Below, piece after piece: positions 42,287 to 52,261 of a DNA stretch of 64,000 nucleotides. Under the pieces are notes generated by a model. That model did no database searches. It was not told where the DNA came from and was given only the letters and a program-made list of their open reading frames with translations. The position numbers and the translations under genes were made by a program. Source of the stretch: Lentzea albidocapillata (GTDB lineage: Bacteria; Actinomycetota; Actinomycetes; Mycobacteriales; Pseudonocardiaceae); assembly GCF_000719115.1 (NCBI RefSeq), contig NZ_JOEA01000024.1:1-64000 (forward strand). The letters are read 5' to 3'. Position 1 is the first letter of the stretch; each line of letters begins with the position of its first letter.

Positions 42287-42816
42287 CCGACCTCCGAGGT
42301 TGGGGCCTGCCTGAGCAGCATCTCTTGCCGGATGCCGTGGTCGCGTTCGTGGACGGGGAACTGTCCTCGACCGCGCATGAGCGCGCGTCCGCGCATGTTC
42401 AGCGTTGTGGCTTCTGCGCATTCGAGACCTTCACGCAGCAGCAGGCGCGCGCAGCCGTGCGCACCGCTTCGGCGCCCACGGCGTCGGCGTCGCTGCTGGA
42501 CAGGCTCGGTGCGATCCCTCAGGAGGTCGAACTGCCGTCCGCTCCGGACGGGCTCGCGATCACCGAGGACGGTCAGTTCGTCGCTGTGCAGCGCACGGAC
42601 AGGCCCGCGTTCGGTACGGGGCCCGTGCTGGGTTCGTCCAGACCGCTGGGCAGCAACGGCTGGTTCAGCGGCCGTCGTGCCCGCCAGGGTGCCGGGGTCG
42701 TCGTCAGCGGCATGTTGCTGAGCGCGCTCGCGTTCACCACGCCGGAGAGCGACACGCCCGTTCCCGCGGTTCCGGTGCCGCAGAACGCCGGCGCGGTCTT
42801 CGCGACCACCCCCTGA
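42283..42816 (+). CDS. rseA: Anti-sigma factor RseA (zinc-binding ZAS domain)
   Basis: 177 residues. The ZAS motif is His38-x3-Cys42-x2-Cys45 (AHVQRCGFC), which holds zinc and clamps SigE. Residues 70-130 are a linker. A weakly hydrophobic stretch ([17 protein letters not shown]) near 142-158 could be a membrane segment. ATGA overlap with sigE ensures equal synthesis. By analogy with M. tuberculosis it is released or degraded under envelope stress. Confidence 0.88.
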   Translation: MTDLRGWGLPEQHLLPDAVVAFVDGELSSTAHERASAHVQRCGFCAFETFTQQQARAAVRTASAPTASASLLDRLGAIPQEVELPSAPDGLAITEDGQFVAVQRTDRPAFGTGPVLGSSRPLGSNGWFSGRRARQGAGVVVSGMLLSALAFTTPESDTPVPAVPVPQNAGAVFATTP

Positions 42817-42881
42817 CAGTCATTTCACTGTTCGTCAGGCACGCTGTAGTTCAGCACTCCTAGCGGAAAACTCGGGGAGAG

Positions 42882-44402
<1,521 letters not shown>

Positions 44403-44419
44403 CAAGTAGGCTGGGACCC

Positions 44420-44797
44420 GTGTTCGACAGCATCGGATGGCTAGAGATCCTCATCATCGTCATCGCGGGTCTCTTCATCCTGGGCCCAGAACGCCTGCCA
44501 TCGGCCGCGGCCTGGCTGGGCAAGACGGTGAGGCAGGTCCGCGAGTACGCGACCGGCGCGCGAGAACAGCTCAAACAGGAGATGGGCCCGGAGTTCGAGT
44601 CACTCCGCAAGCCCCTCGAAGACCTGCGCGAACTACGCAACTTCGACCCGAAGCGCGCGGTCACGAAGCACTTCTTCGAGGACCCCGAGCCCACCACGAA
44701 GTCGAACGGCTACCCGACGCCGTCGACCCCGCCCGCAGCCGAACAGCGCCCCCTCGCACCGGGCGAGCGCCCGCCGTACGACCCGGACGCCACCTGA
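44420..44797 (+). CDS. tatB: Twin-arginine translocase subunit TatB
   Basis: 125 residues: N-terminal [22 protein letters not shown], then [20 protein letters not shown] amphipathic helix and a proline-rich tail, as in TatB. GTG start 18 bases after htrA. tatA/tatC are not in this window. The sigE-rseA-htrA-tatB order matches mycobacteria. Confidence 0.92.
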   Translation: MFDSIGWLEILIIVIAGLFILGPERLPSAAAWLGKTVRQVREYATGAREQLKQEMGPEFESLRKPLEDLRELRNFDPKRAVTKHFFEDPEPTTKSNGYPTPSTPPAAEQRPLAPGERPPYDPDAT

Positions 44798-44801
44798 TCG
44801 C

Positions 44802-45248
44802 ATGGCTCCGTGCCTCGACGTCTACATCCGGCTGCCGCGCGTGGACCGCGGTCTGGTGGAGGACTTCCTCGAGGCTCACGTGCAGGGCTGGCGGGAGTCG
44901 GCCGCGTGGCTTTCGGACGCCGCCGCCGAGATCCTCGAAGCCGGGCTTTCCGGCGTCCCGTCCGGCGAGACCCTGTACGCCCCGTCCCGCAGGCTTCGCC
45001 GTTCGGACGAACTGGACTTCGTGATGGTCGCGTTCCCACGGGACGAGGGAGTCGTCGTGGGTGTGTCCGTCGACCTGGAACCCGGCGAGGACGCCGCCAT
45101 GACATCGGCCGAGGAGTGGCTGGCCCGCCTGCTGGAGCAGTTCGGTGCCACGCAGGGCTTCGTGCAGGCCGAAGAGCCGCCGCCACTGACCGAGGCCGAG
45201 TGGCACGCTGAGATGACGCGTGCCCTGGCCTCGCGTTCCCTGGGCTAG
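44802..45248 (+). CDS. Uncharacterised protein downstream of tatB
   Basis: 148 residues, acidic, no TM or signal. It alternates strands and helices (LDVYIRLPRVDRGLVEDFLE, DELDFVMVAFPRDEGVVVGV, AEEWLARLLEQFGATQGFVQ). I do not recognise a family. ATG 4 bases after tatB, so probably co-transcribed. Its TAG stop shares the CTAG tetramer with the stop of the opposing mrp gene. Confidence 0.65.
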   Translation: MAPCLDVYIRLPRVDRGLVEDFLEAHVQGWRESAAWLSDAAAEILEAGLSGVPSGETLYAPSRRLRRSDELDFVMVAFPRDEGVVVGVSVDLEPGEDAAMTSAEEWLARLLEQFGATQGFVQAEEPPPLTEAEWHAEMTRALASRSLG

Positions 45249-46390
45249 CGGCCGGCGGGCGAAACGTTCAACAACCGCCCAGCCAGCCCACGCGACCGCA
45301 CCGAGAGCTTCGTCGCCACCTCAGCCAGCACCTGAGCGGCTGCCGAGTCCGGCACCGCCTGCACGATCGGCGTCCCGGAGTCACCGTTCTCCCGCAACCG
45401 CGGGTCCAACGGCACCTGCCCGAGCAACGGCACGTCGGTGCCGATGGCCTTGGACAGCGACTCGGCGACGGCCGCGCCGCCACCGGTCCCGAAGATCTCC
45501 ATGCGCGAACCGTCGGGCATCTCCAGCCACGACATGTTCTCGATGACCCCGGCCAGCCGCTGCCGCGTCTGCAGCGCGATCGACCCGGCGCGCTCGGCCA
45601 CCTCGGCGGCGGCCTGCTGTGGCGTGGTCACGACCAGGAGCTCGGCGTTCGGCACGAGCTGCGCCACGGAGATCGCGATGTCACCGGTGCCGGGCGGAAG
45701 GTCGATCAGCAGCACGTCCAGGTCGCCCCAGAAGACGTCCGCCAGGAACTGCTGCAACGCGCGGTGCAGCATCGGGCCGCGCCACACGACCGGGGTGTTG
45801 CCCGGCGTGAACATGCCGATCGAGATGACCTTCACGCCGTGCGACTGCGGCGGCATGATCATCTTCTCGACCTGGGTGGGGCGGCCTTCCACGCCGAGCA
45901 TGCGCGGGATCGAGTGGCCGTAGATGTCCGCGTCGACGATGCCGACCGACAAGCCGCGCGCGGCCATCGACACGGCGAGGTTCACGGTCACGGATGACTT
46001 GCCGACACCGCCCTTGCCGGACGCGACGCAGTACACGCGCGTCAGCGAGCCCGGCTGGGCGAACGGGATGACCGGCTCCTCGGCGCCGCCGCGCAGCGTC
46101 TTGCGGAGCTCGGTGCGCTGGGCGTCGCTCATCACGTCCAGGTCGACGCGCACGGACGAGACACCGTCCAGTGCCGTGACGGCCGCGGTGACGTCCTTGG
46201 TGATCTTGTCGCGCATCGGGCAACCCGCGACCGTCAGGAAGATGCCGACCACGACGACGCCGTCCGCGCCGACCTCGACGTCCTTGACCATGCCGATCTC
46301 GGTGATCGGGCGGCGGATCTCGGGGTCCTGCACACCGGCGAGCGCCTTGCGGACGTCCTCGGTGGTGGGGAGGGGCTGTGTGGTGGTCAC
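45245..46390 (-). CDS. mrp: Mrp/NBP35 ATPase with MIP18 domain
   Basis: 381 residues. N-terminal MIP18/DUF59 domain (about 8-85, VQDPEIRRPITEIGMV, VAGCPMRDKI). P-loop deviant Walker A at 125-131 (GKGGVGKS), switch VDADIYGHSIPRMLG, and LIDLPPGTGD. This family carries Fe-S clusters to target proteins. The bridging CxxC that normally follows ENMSxF is missing (ENMSWLEMPDGS), as I recall for actinobacterial Mrp. GTG start. Confidence 0.9.
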   Translation of the reverse strand: MTTTQPLPTTEDVRKALAGVQDPEIRRPITEIGMVKDVEVGADGVVVVGIFLTVAGCPMRDKITKDVTAAVTALDGVSSVRVDLDVMSDAQRTELRKTLRGGAEEPVIPFAQPGSLTRVYCVASGKGGVGKSSVTVNLAVSMAARGLSVGIVDADIYGHSIPRMLGVEGRPTQVEKMIMPPQSHGVKVISIGMFTPGNTPVVWRGPMLHRALQQFLADVFWGDLDVLLIDLPPGTGDIAISVAQLVPNAELLVVTTPQQAAAEVAERAGSIALQTRQRLAGVIENMSWLEMPDGSRMEIFGTGGGAAVAESLSKAIGTDVPLLGQVPLDPRLRENGDSGTPIVQAVPDSAAAQVLAEVATKLSVRSRGLAGRLLNVSPAGR

Positions 46391-46493
46391 CGATCCATGC
46401 TACGTCCGGTTCGTGCCCGTCCTACCGGCCGGTCACTTTCCAGCACAGGGCCAGGTCGTAGTGGAGAGGGCGCTGTCCGTAACATCGACGCCC

Positions 46494-46961
46494 GTGCCGG
46501 AATCGGGTAGTTCCCGGTTGCCCACCCGTGTCGAGCTAGGGGTGTGGCGATCGTTCCTCCGCGCGCATGCACGGATCACGAGGGTCCTCGAGGCCGAACT
46601 GATTGCTGAGCAGCGCCTATCGCTCGCGGCGTACGACGTGCTGGTTCAACTGGCCGAGACGCCTTCCATGCGCATGCGCATGACTGAACTGGCCGATGCC
46701 GTCCTGCTGTCCCGGTCTGGCGTGACCCGACTGGTGGACCGTTTGGAACGTGCTGGGCTCGTCGGGCGTGAACGCGCCGACGGTGACGGACGCGGCATCG
46801 TGGCCGTGCTCACACCGCTGGGCGCCGAACGCCTCCGCAGCGCCTCCACCACCCACCTCGCCGGCGTCGCCGAGCACTTCGGGGAGAGCTTCGGCCCCGG
46901 TGAGCTCGATGCGTTCGGCCGCACGTGCGACCGCCTCGCCGCGGACGACGTGTTCCCGTGA
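46494..46961 (+). CDS. MarR-family transcriptional regulator
   Basis: About 155 residues from GTG 46494 (GTG 46461 also in frame). Winged helix: LAAYDVLVQLAETPSMRMRM, LADAVLLSRSGVTRLVDRLE (recognition helix) and RERADGDGRGIVAVLTPLGA (wing). Target and ligand unknown. Divergent from mrp and 4 bases before a NUDIX gene that it may share a transcript with. Confidence 0.86.
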   Translation: MPESGSSRLPTRVELGVWRSFLRAHARITRVLEAELIAEQRLSLAAYDVLVQLAETPSMRMRMTELADAVLLSRSGVTRLVDRLERAGLVGRERADGDGRGIVAVLTPLGAERLRSASTTHLAGVAEHFGESFGPGELDAFGRTCDRLAADDVFP

Positions 46962-46965
46962 TCGC

Positions 46966-47358
46966 ATGATCACGGTGGTGGGACTCGTGCACGTCGAGGC
47001 TGGTCGCCTCCTCGTTGTGCGCTCACGCAACAAGAAGGCCTTCTACCTTCCCGGCGGCAAGATCGAGCCTGGTGAGACCCCGCGGGACGCCCTGCGGCGT
47101 GAGGTCGCAGAGGAGCTCGGGATCGAGGTCTCGCAGCCCGAGGTCCTCAAGCGCTACGTCTCCCCGGCCTACGGTGAAGGCGAAGGCGCGATGGTCGACA
47201 TGACCTGTTTCACGGCCTCGTTGCTGGGCACGCCGCGGCCGACGAGCGAGATCGCCGAACTCACCTACGTGACCCGCGACGAGTACCGCGAGCACGCCGA
47301 GACCGCTCCGGCGATCCACGAGGTCCTGGCTGACCTGGCCGCGAGTGGACAGATCTAG
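46966..47358 (+). CDS. NUDIX hydrolase
   Basis: 130 residues. A complete NUDIX box, GGKIEPGETPRDALRREVAE then ELG, binds the metal for pyrophosphate hydrolysis. The short length and N-terminus ITVVGLVHVEAGRLLVVRSR fit MutT-like housecleaning enzymes. Substrate not predictable. It starts 4 bases after the MarR stop. Confidence 0.88.
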   Translation: MITVVGLVHVEAGRLLVVRSRNKKAFYLPGGKIEPGETPRDALRREVAEELGIEVSQPEVLKRYVSPAYGEGEGAMVDMTCFTASLLGTPRPTSEIAELTYVTRDEYREHAETAPAIHEVLADLAASGQI

Positions 47359-47371
47359 CGGGTGACCTGGG

Positions 47372-47857
47372 TCACGGCCGGACCTTCTTCAGGTAGTTCT
47401 GCTCCTTCACCAGCTTCTCCAGCTCACCCCGGATGAAGTCGCGCGTCGCCACCTCACCGAGCGCCAGCCGCACCGCGGCCAGTTCGCGCGCCAGGTACTC
47501 GGTGTCCGCCTTCGTCTGCGCGGCCCGCGTCCGGTCCTCCTCCAGCGACACCCGGTCCCGGTCGTCCTGCCGGTTCTGCGCGAGCAGGATCAGCGGCGCG
47601 GCGTAGGCGGCCTGCGTAGAGAACGCCAGGTTCAGCAGGATGAACGGGTACGGGTCCCACCGCAGGGACACGGCGACGAGGTTGAGCGTGATCCACGCGA
47701 TCACGAGGAGCGTCTGCCAGAACAGGAACTTGCCGGTGCCGAGGAAGCGCGCGAGCCGTTCGGAGAGCTGGCCGAAGGTGTCCGGGTCGATCGAGAACCG
47801 GAAGCCGCGCGGCCCGCGCGGCTGGTCGAGTCTGCGCCGGGGCAGCAGTTCAGGCAT
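47372..47857 (-). CDS. DUF1003 membrane protein
   Basis: 161 residues. DUF1003 core: LGTGKFLFWQTLLVIAWITL, then FILLNLAFSTQAAYAAPLIL and AQNRQDDRDR, with two TM helices and a C-terminal coiled coil. It overlaps the CBS protein start by 8 bases on the same strand, the arrangement of Rv1231c-Rv1232c (from memory). Function unknown. Confidence 0.87.
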   Translation of the reverse strand: MPELLPRRRLDQPRGPRGFRFSIDPDTFGQLSERLARFLGTGKFLFWQTLLVIAWITLNLVAVSLRWDPYPFILLNLAFSTQAAYAAPLILLAQNRQDDRDRVSLEEDRTRAAQTKADTEYLARELAAVRLALGEVATRDFIRGELEKLVKEQNYLKKVRP

Positions 47858-49103
47858 GGCTCAGTCCCGTCTCGCGCCAGTTGTCCGGCAGCAGGTGGTC
47901 CAGCACGTCGTCCACGGTGACGGCGCCGAGCAGGTGCTCGGCCTCGTCCAGGACCGGGGCGCACACCAGGTTGTAGGTCGCGAAGTAGCGCGTCACGTCG
48001 CTCAGCGAGGCGTTCGGCGACAGGTACGTCAGGTCCGTGTCGAGCACGCCGGCGACGAGGTCGAACGGTGGTTCGCGCAGCAACCGCTGAATGTGCACGC
48101 AACCCAGGTAGCGGCCGGTCGGCGTCGCGGAGGGGGAGCGGCAGACGAAGACCATCGACGCCAGCGCGGGCGTCAGGTCGGGATTTCGCACTCGTGCCAA
48201 CGCTTCCGCGATCGTCGCGTCCGGCGTGAGGATGATCGGCTCCGGTGTCATCAGACCACCGGCCGTGTCGAACGAGTACTTCAGGAGGCGCCGGACCGGT
48301 TCGGACTCCTCGGGTTCCATCAGTTCCAGCAGGCGGTCCTTGGTGCCCTCGGCCAGTTCGCTCAGCAGGTCCGCCGCGTCGTCCGGGTTCATCGCCTCCA
48401 GGATGTCCGCGGCGCGTTCCTCGTCCAGGTGCGACAGGATGCCCTTCTGGTCCTCTTCGGACAGTTCCTCGACGACGTCCGCGAGCCGTTCGTCGTCGAG
48501 CGCGTCCGCGACCTCGTGGCGGCGCTTGGGTGGCAGTTCGTGCAGCGCGTGAGCCACGTCGGCCGCGCGCATGCCCTCGAAGACCGCGACGAGTTGCTGC
48601 GCGCCCTGCGGCTGGCCCGCGATCTCGTTCACGCTCAGGCCGGTGACGTCCTCCCACCGCCAGACCTGCACGGGACCCTTGAGGCTGAACCGGCCGGTGC
48701 GCTCCCGGCCGGCGACGCGGACCATGCGCCAGTCGCGGGTGCGGGTCAGCTCCATCGCGGCGTCCACGACGACCGCCGTGGCACCGTCGTCGACCGTGAT
48801 CCTGGCGTCGAGCAACTCCCCGATCACCAGCACCTCGTTGACGCGCTGGTGGAACGGCCGCAGGTTCACCGACCCGGTCGCGAGCGTCACGGCGTTCGGC
48901 TCGATCGAGGTGACGCGCAGCATCGGCACGAAGATCCGCCGGCGCGTCACGAGCTCGACGACCATGCCGAGCACGCGCGGCGGCTGCCGGTCGATGCGGA
49001 GGCTGATCACGACGTCACGGGCCTTGCCGACGGGTTCGCCGTCGGGGCCGAAGACGGGAAGTCCGGCCAGCTGAGCGATGTAGATCCTGTTTACAGCCAC
49101 CAC
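47850..49103 (-). CDS. MgtE N-domain and CBS protein without a channel domain
   Basis: 417 residues. In order: a PRC-barrel-like segment (1-90), an MgtE_N superhelical domain (about 190-280, LHELPPKRRHEVADALDDER, MNPDDAADLLSELAEGT), and two CBS domains (about 290-410, TAGGLMTPEPIILTPDATIA, LLGAVTVDDVLDHLLPDN). The membrane channel of true MgtE transporters is absent, so this is a cytosolic sensor-like protein, perhaps acting on the DUF1003 partner. Confidence 0.86.
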   Translation of the reverse strand: MVAVNRIYIAQLAGLPVFGPDGEPVGKARDVVISLRIDRQPPRVLGMVVELVTRRRIFVPMLRVTSIEPNAVTLATGSVNLRPFHQRVNEVLVIGELLDARITVDDGATAVVVDAAMELTRTRDWRMVRVAGRERTGRFSLKGPVQVWRWEDVTGLSVNEIAGQPQGAQQLVAVFEGMRAADVAHALHELPPKRRHEVADALDDERLADVVEELSEEDQKGILSHLDEERAADILEAMNPDDAADLLSELAEGTKDRLLELMEPEESEPVRRLLKYSFDTAGGLMTPEPIILTPDATIAEALARVRNPDLTPALASMVFVCRSPSATPTGRYLGCVHIQRLLREPPFDLVAGVLDTDLTYLSPNASLSDVTRYFATYNLVCAPVLDEAEHLLGAVTVDDVLDHLLPDNWRETGLSHA

Positions 49104-49117
49104 GACACCAGGCTAGA

Positions 49118-49951
49118 TCAGGTCCGGGCCGCCCACCGCGCGATGTCGGCGCAGATCACGGCCATGTCCGCCATGTCCTCTTCCAGACACCAGATCCAGT
49201 TGGTGACGGCCCGGTGCAGCGTCCAGTCGCGTGCCTTCGCCACGTCCAGCTCACCCGCGTCGCACACCGCCAGGAACCGGTCGGTGAGGCCCCTGGGCCC
49301 GTCGAGCTCGTCGAACCTGTTCCACAGCAACGGAATCACGCAGTACTCGGGATCACCCGACAACGGCTTCGGGTCGATCACCAGCCACGGCTCGCGGTCG
49401 CCGCGCAGCACGTTCTCGTAGTGCAGGTCCTCGTTGACGAGCGTCGTGCCCATCGGCCTGGTGCCGGCCTCGCGAGCCGCGCCGAGCAGGTCGCGCGGGA
49501 TCGCCGGGTGATCCTCCAACTCGCTGGAGAACCGGCGGATCTCGCCCGGTGCCTGGATTCCACGATGGCGGCGAAGCAGGCCGCCGATCACGCCGATGGC
49601 CAGGTCGACCGGTTCGTCGTCGAGCGAGTGCCGGTCCAGGCGTTCCAGCAGCAACGCGCCGAGTTCGGCGTCGTGGTCGAGCAGCCGCACCGCGCCGTTG
49701 CCGTCGTAGAGCTTGAGCGCCAGCGGTTCGTGCTGGGTCTCGTCGTCCGTCCAGCTCAGTTTCAGCACCGCAGGATGCCCATCGGCCTGACGCACCGGCA
49801 GCACGACCGCACAGAACCCGTTCATCAGCGCGCCGTCCGGGGTGAGCCGCCAGCGCGCGCACGCCTTGGTGGCGAGCTTCGGCAGGTTCGCGATCCATTC
49901 CGGAGCGCCGTCGCCGAGACCCTCGCCGAAACCTTCCGGCACGGTGATCAT
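49118..49951 (-). CDS. APH(6)/hydroxyurea-phosphotransferase-like kinase
   Basis: 277 residues from ATG 49951. Kinase motifs: AVLKLSW (ATP lysine), TTLVNEDLHYENVLRG (catalytic Asp in the Brenner-like motif) and EPWLVIDPKPLSGDPEY (metal Asp). This is the StrB/Hur subfamily, which phosphorylates streptomycin or hydroxyurea. Whether it gives resistance here is unknown. ATGA overlap with the upstream small gene. Confidence 0.82.
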   Translation of the reverse strand: MITVPEGFGEGLGDGAPEWIANLPKLATKACARWRLTPDGALMNGFCAVVLPVRQADGHPAVLKLSWTDDETQHEPLALKLYDGNGAVRLLDHDAELGALLLERLDRHSLDDEPVDLAIGVIGGLLRRHRGIQAPGEIRRFSSELEDHPAIPRDLLGAAREAGTRPMGTTLVNEDLHYENVLRGDREPWLVIDPKPLSGDPEYCVIPLLWNRFDELDGPRGLTDRFLAVCDAGELDVAKARDWTLHRAVTNWIWCLEEDMADMAVICADIARWAART

Positions 49952-50286
49952 GAGCTGAACTCCAGCCGGTACACGGCGTCCCACGACGGCTTGGTGTTGA
50001 GCCTGGCTGTCTTCAGCGCCTGCGCGGTCTCGTCGTCGGGCTCGGTCAGGTGCGCGACGGCCTGGGCGTCGATGAGGTGCGAGTGCGTGCTGGGGGAGCG
50101 GACGGTGACGGTGACCTGCGCTCCGTCAGTCAGTCCCGGCACCGTCGGTTCGGTACCGCCGGAGATGACCCACAGCGAGTCGGCACGCCAGTGGGAGTGC
50201 ACGAGACGCGGTTCGTGACCGGGCGAGGTGATCCAGACAGCCGCCGCCTTCCGCAGCGCGGCGTCAAGTACTCGAGTGATCTCCAC
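49948..50286 (-). CDS. Small unknown protein, possibly FMN-binding split-barrel-like
   Basis: 112 residues with a strand-rich pattern (AAVWITSPGHEPRLVHSHWR, DSLWVISGGTEPTVPGLTDG, AQVTVTVRSP, AYRLEF-like ending) reminiscent of pyridoxamine-oxidase-like split barrels. I see no flavin motif, so this is tentative. Translationally coupled to the kinase gene that follows. Confidence 0.6.
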   Translation of the reverse strand: MEITRVLDAALRKAAAVWITSPGHEPRLVHSHWRADSLWVISGGTEPTVPGLTDGAQVTVTVRSPSTHSHLIDAQAVAHLTEPDDETAQALKTARLNTKPSWDAVYRLEFSS

Positions 50287-50396
50287 CGGTTCAGCCTGCC
50301 AGGCTTTGTGAAACGGGACTCAGCGAATATGCGCCCGGAGATGATGCGTGCCACTGTGGCGCTCATAGTTACCGGCCGGTACAAGGAGGTACTCCA

Positions 50397-51356
50397 GTGG
50401 TCGACCAGCAGCGTCCCCGTCGCTCGTGTCTGGCGGTCCCCGGCTCGAGCCAGAAGATGATCGACAAGGCGCGCACGCTGCCGGCGGACCAGGTGTTCCT
50501 GGACCTGGAAGACGCCTGCGCGCCGCTGGCCAAGCCCGATGCCCGCAAGACCATCGTCGCGTCGCTCAACGAGGGTGGCTGGGGCGACAAGGCCCGCGTC
50601 GTCCGCGTCAACGACTGGACGACGGAGTGGACCTACCGCGACGTCACCGAGGTCGTCGAGGGCGCCGGCGCGAACCTCGACTGCATCATGTTGCCGAAGG
50701 TCCAGACGCCGGAGCAGGTCGTGGCGCTCGACTTCCTGATCACCCAGATCGAGAAGACCATGGGCTACGAGGTCGGCAAGATCGGCATCGAGGCGCAGAT
50801 CGAGAACGCCCTAGGCCTGAACAACGTCAACGCGATCGCCACCGCGTCCCCGCGCGTCGAGACGATCATCTTCGGCCCGGCGGACTTCATGGCGTCGATC
50901 AACATGAAGTCGCTGGTCGTCGGCGAGCAGCCGCCCGGCTACGACGTCGGTGATGCCTACCACTACATCCTGATGCGGATCCTGATGGCCGCGCGGGCCC
51001 ACGACAAGCAGGCCATCGACGGCCCGTACCTGCAGATTCGCGACGTCGACGGGTACAAGCGCGTCGCCGGTCGGTCCGCGGCGCTGGGCTTCGACGGCAA
51101 GTGGGTGCTGCACCCCGGCCAGATCGACGCGGCCAACGAGGTCTTCAGCCCGAAGCAGGACGACTACGACCACGCCGAGAACATCCTCGACGCGTACGAG
51201 TTCTACACGTCCGAGGCGGGTGGCAGGCGGGGCGCGGTGATGCTCGGCGACGAGATGATCGACGAGGCGTCGCGCAAGATGGCGCTGGTGATCTCCGGCA
51301 AGGGCCGTGCCGCGGGCATGTCCCGCGCGAACGTGTGGACGCCGCCGGAGGCCTGA
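50397..51356 (+). CDS. CitE-like HpcH/HpaI aldolase (CoA-ester lyase)
   Basis: 319 residues. TIM-barrel CoA-ester lyase: SCLAVPGSSQKMIDKA (CoA/substrate loop), VFLDLEDACAPLAK (metal Glu-Asp), IMLPKVQTPEQV, IGIEAQIENALGLNNV (metal Glu) and GPADFMASI (Asp). Related to malyl-CoA/beta-methylmalyl-CoA lyases and stand-alone CitE; the substrate is not certain. GTG with a textbook AAGGAGGT 6 bases upstream. Confidence 0.85.
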   Translation: MVDQQRPRRSCLAVPGSSQKMIDKARTLPADQVFLDLEDACAPLAKPDARKTIVASLNEGGWGDKARVVRVNDWTTEWTYRDVTEVVEGAGANLDCIMLPKVQTPEQVVALDFLITQIEKTMGYEVGKIGIEAQIENALGLNNVNAIATASPRVETIIFGPADFMASINMKSLVVGEQPPGYDVGDAYHYILMRILMAARAHDKQAIDGPYLQIRDVDGYKRVAGRSAALGFDGKWVLHPGQIDAANEVFSPKQDDYDHAENILDAYEFYTSEAGGRRGAVMLGDEMIDEASRKMALVISGKGRAAGMSRANVWTPPEA

Positions 51357-51363
51357 TTCCGTT

Positions 51364-51455
51364 ACGGATTGTGCGCTACTTCACCCTGAATGTCACTGGA
51401 CGTGTTCGACCGTCACAGGTTGCGTTCGAAACGGGTGAAGTGGCGCACAATCCGT
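51364..51455. repeat. 92-bp inverted repeat after the CitE-like gene
   Basis: 23-base arms 51364-51386 and 51433-51455 match at 22 positions; the one difference keeps a G-U pair. The spacer is 46 bases. It starts 8 bases after the lyase stop. It could be a terminator-like structure or a miniature element. Confidence 0.7.
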
Positions 51456-51502
51456 CACCGGAGTTTGCGATCTCGCCCCTGGGTCGGGGCATGCTCTTGG
51501 GC

Positions 51503-51679
51503 ATGTCACGTTCGAGTAACGGCAAGGCGAGCAGACGGTTGCGGCTCTTCAAACGTCGCGAGGACGACCTGCTCGAGCGCAGCTTCCGCAGCTGCCCGGG
51601 ATGCGCTGCCGACGTCCACGTGTTCGCCGACGTCTGCCGCCACTGCGGTGGCGCCCTGGAGATCGCCCTCGCGGGCTGA
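51503..51679 (+). CDS. Small double-CxxC zinc-ribbon protein
   Basis: 58 residues from ATG 51503 (ATG 51491 also in frame). Basic N-terminus (SNGKASRRLRLFKRREDDL) and a zinc ribbon CPGC...CRHC. It resembles small actinobacterial zinc-ribbon proteins of unknown role. There is no strong ribosome binding site. Confidence 0.6.
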   Translation: MSRSSNGKASRRLRLFKRREDDLLERSFRSCPGCAADVHVFADVCRHCGGALEIALAG

Positions 51680-51690
51680 GTTCGACCGGT

Positions 51691-52059
51691 TCAGCGATAG
51701 GTCCCGTTGACCGCCGCGAAGAACATGAAGACGTAGAACGCGATGAGCAGCAGGTAGCCGACGATGACGACGTAGCCGACGATGATGCCGGCGAGCGCCA
51801 TCCCGTGGCCTTCCTCCTCGCCACGCTTGATCTTCCCCATCGCGACGTGCCCGAAGATGACGCCGACGATCGACGTCACGCCACAGGTCGCGAACCCCAC
51901 GAGCGACAGCACCAGTGCCAGGATCGCGTTCGTCTGCGACTTGGGCACGGGCGGCGGGTAGCCGTAGCCGTACATGGGCTGCTGGCCGGGCTGGCCGTAG
52001 GGCGGTTGCTGGCCGTACGGATCGCCTGACTGCTTCGGGTTGTACGGGTCGTAGGTCAT
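51691..52059 (-). CDS. DUF4190 membrane protein with Pro/Gly/Tyr-rich N-terminus
   Basis: 122 residues from ATG 52059 behind AGGGGGA. Residues 1-38 are rich in P, Q, G and Y (YGQQPPYGQPGQQPMYGYGY). Two TM helices follow (AILALVLSLVGFATCGVTSI and GIIVGYVVIVGYLLLIAFYV) with the DUF4190 GHVAMGKIKRG loop between. Function unknown; common in actinobacteria. Confidence 0.82.
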   Translation of the reverse strand: MTYDPYNPKQSGDPYGQQPPYGQPGQQPMYGYGYPPPVPKSQTNAILALVLSLVGFATCGVTSIVGVIFGHVAMGKIKRGEEEGHGMALAGIIVGYVVIVGYLLLIAFYVFMFFAAVNGTYR

Positions 52060-52261
52060 CGCGAGTCCCCCTAGATGTTTGAGCGGGGATCTTAGGGTCC
52101 GGCCGCCGGGTTCGTCGCGTGCGGGTGCGCGAATACACCTGTCAGCGATGCTGTTTCGGTACAGCGGGCGCTCGGGTTGTTGCGGAGAGCACACCCCGGT
52201 CGCAAACGGGCGTTAACCGGTCCATACTCGCCGGTAACCAAAGCCTTGGAAGGGAAGTGCG

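Noticed and set aside
49118..49951. Calling the kinase streptomycin 6-phosphotransferase
   Set aside because: Subfamily motifs fit, but many chromosomal relatives have unknown substrates and there is no aminoglycoside cluster here.
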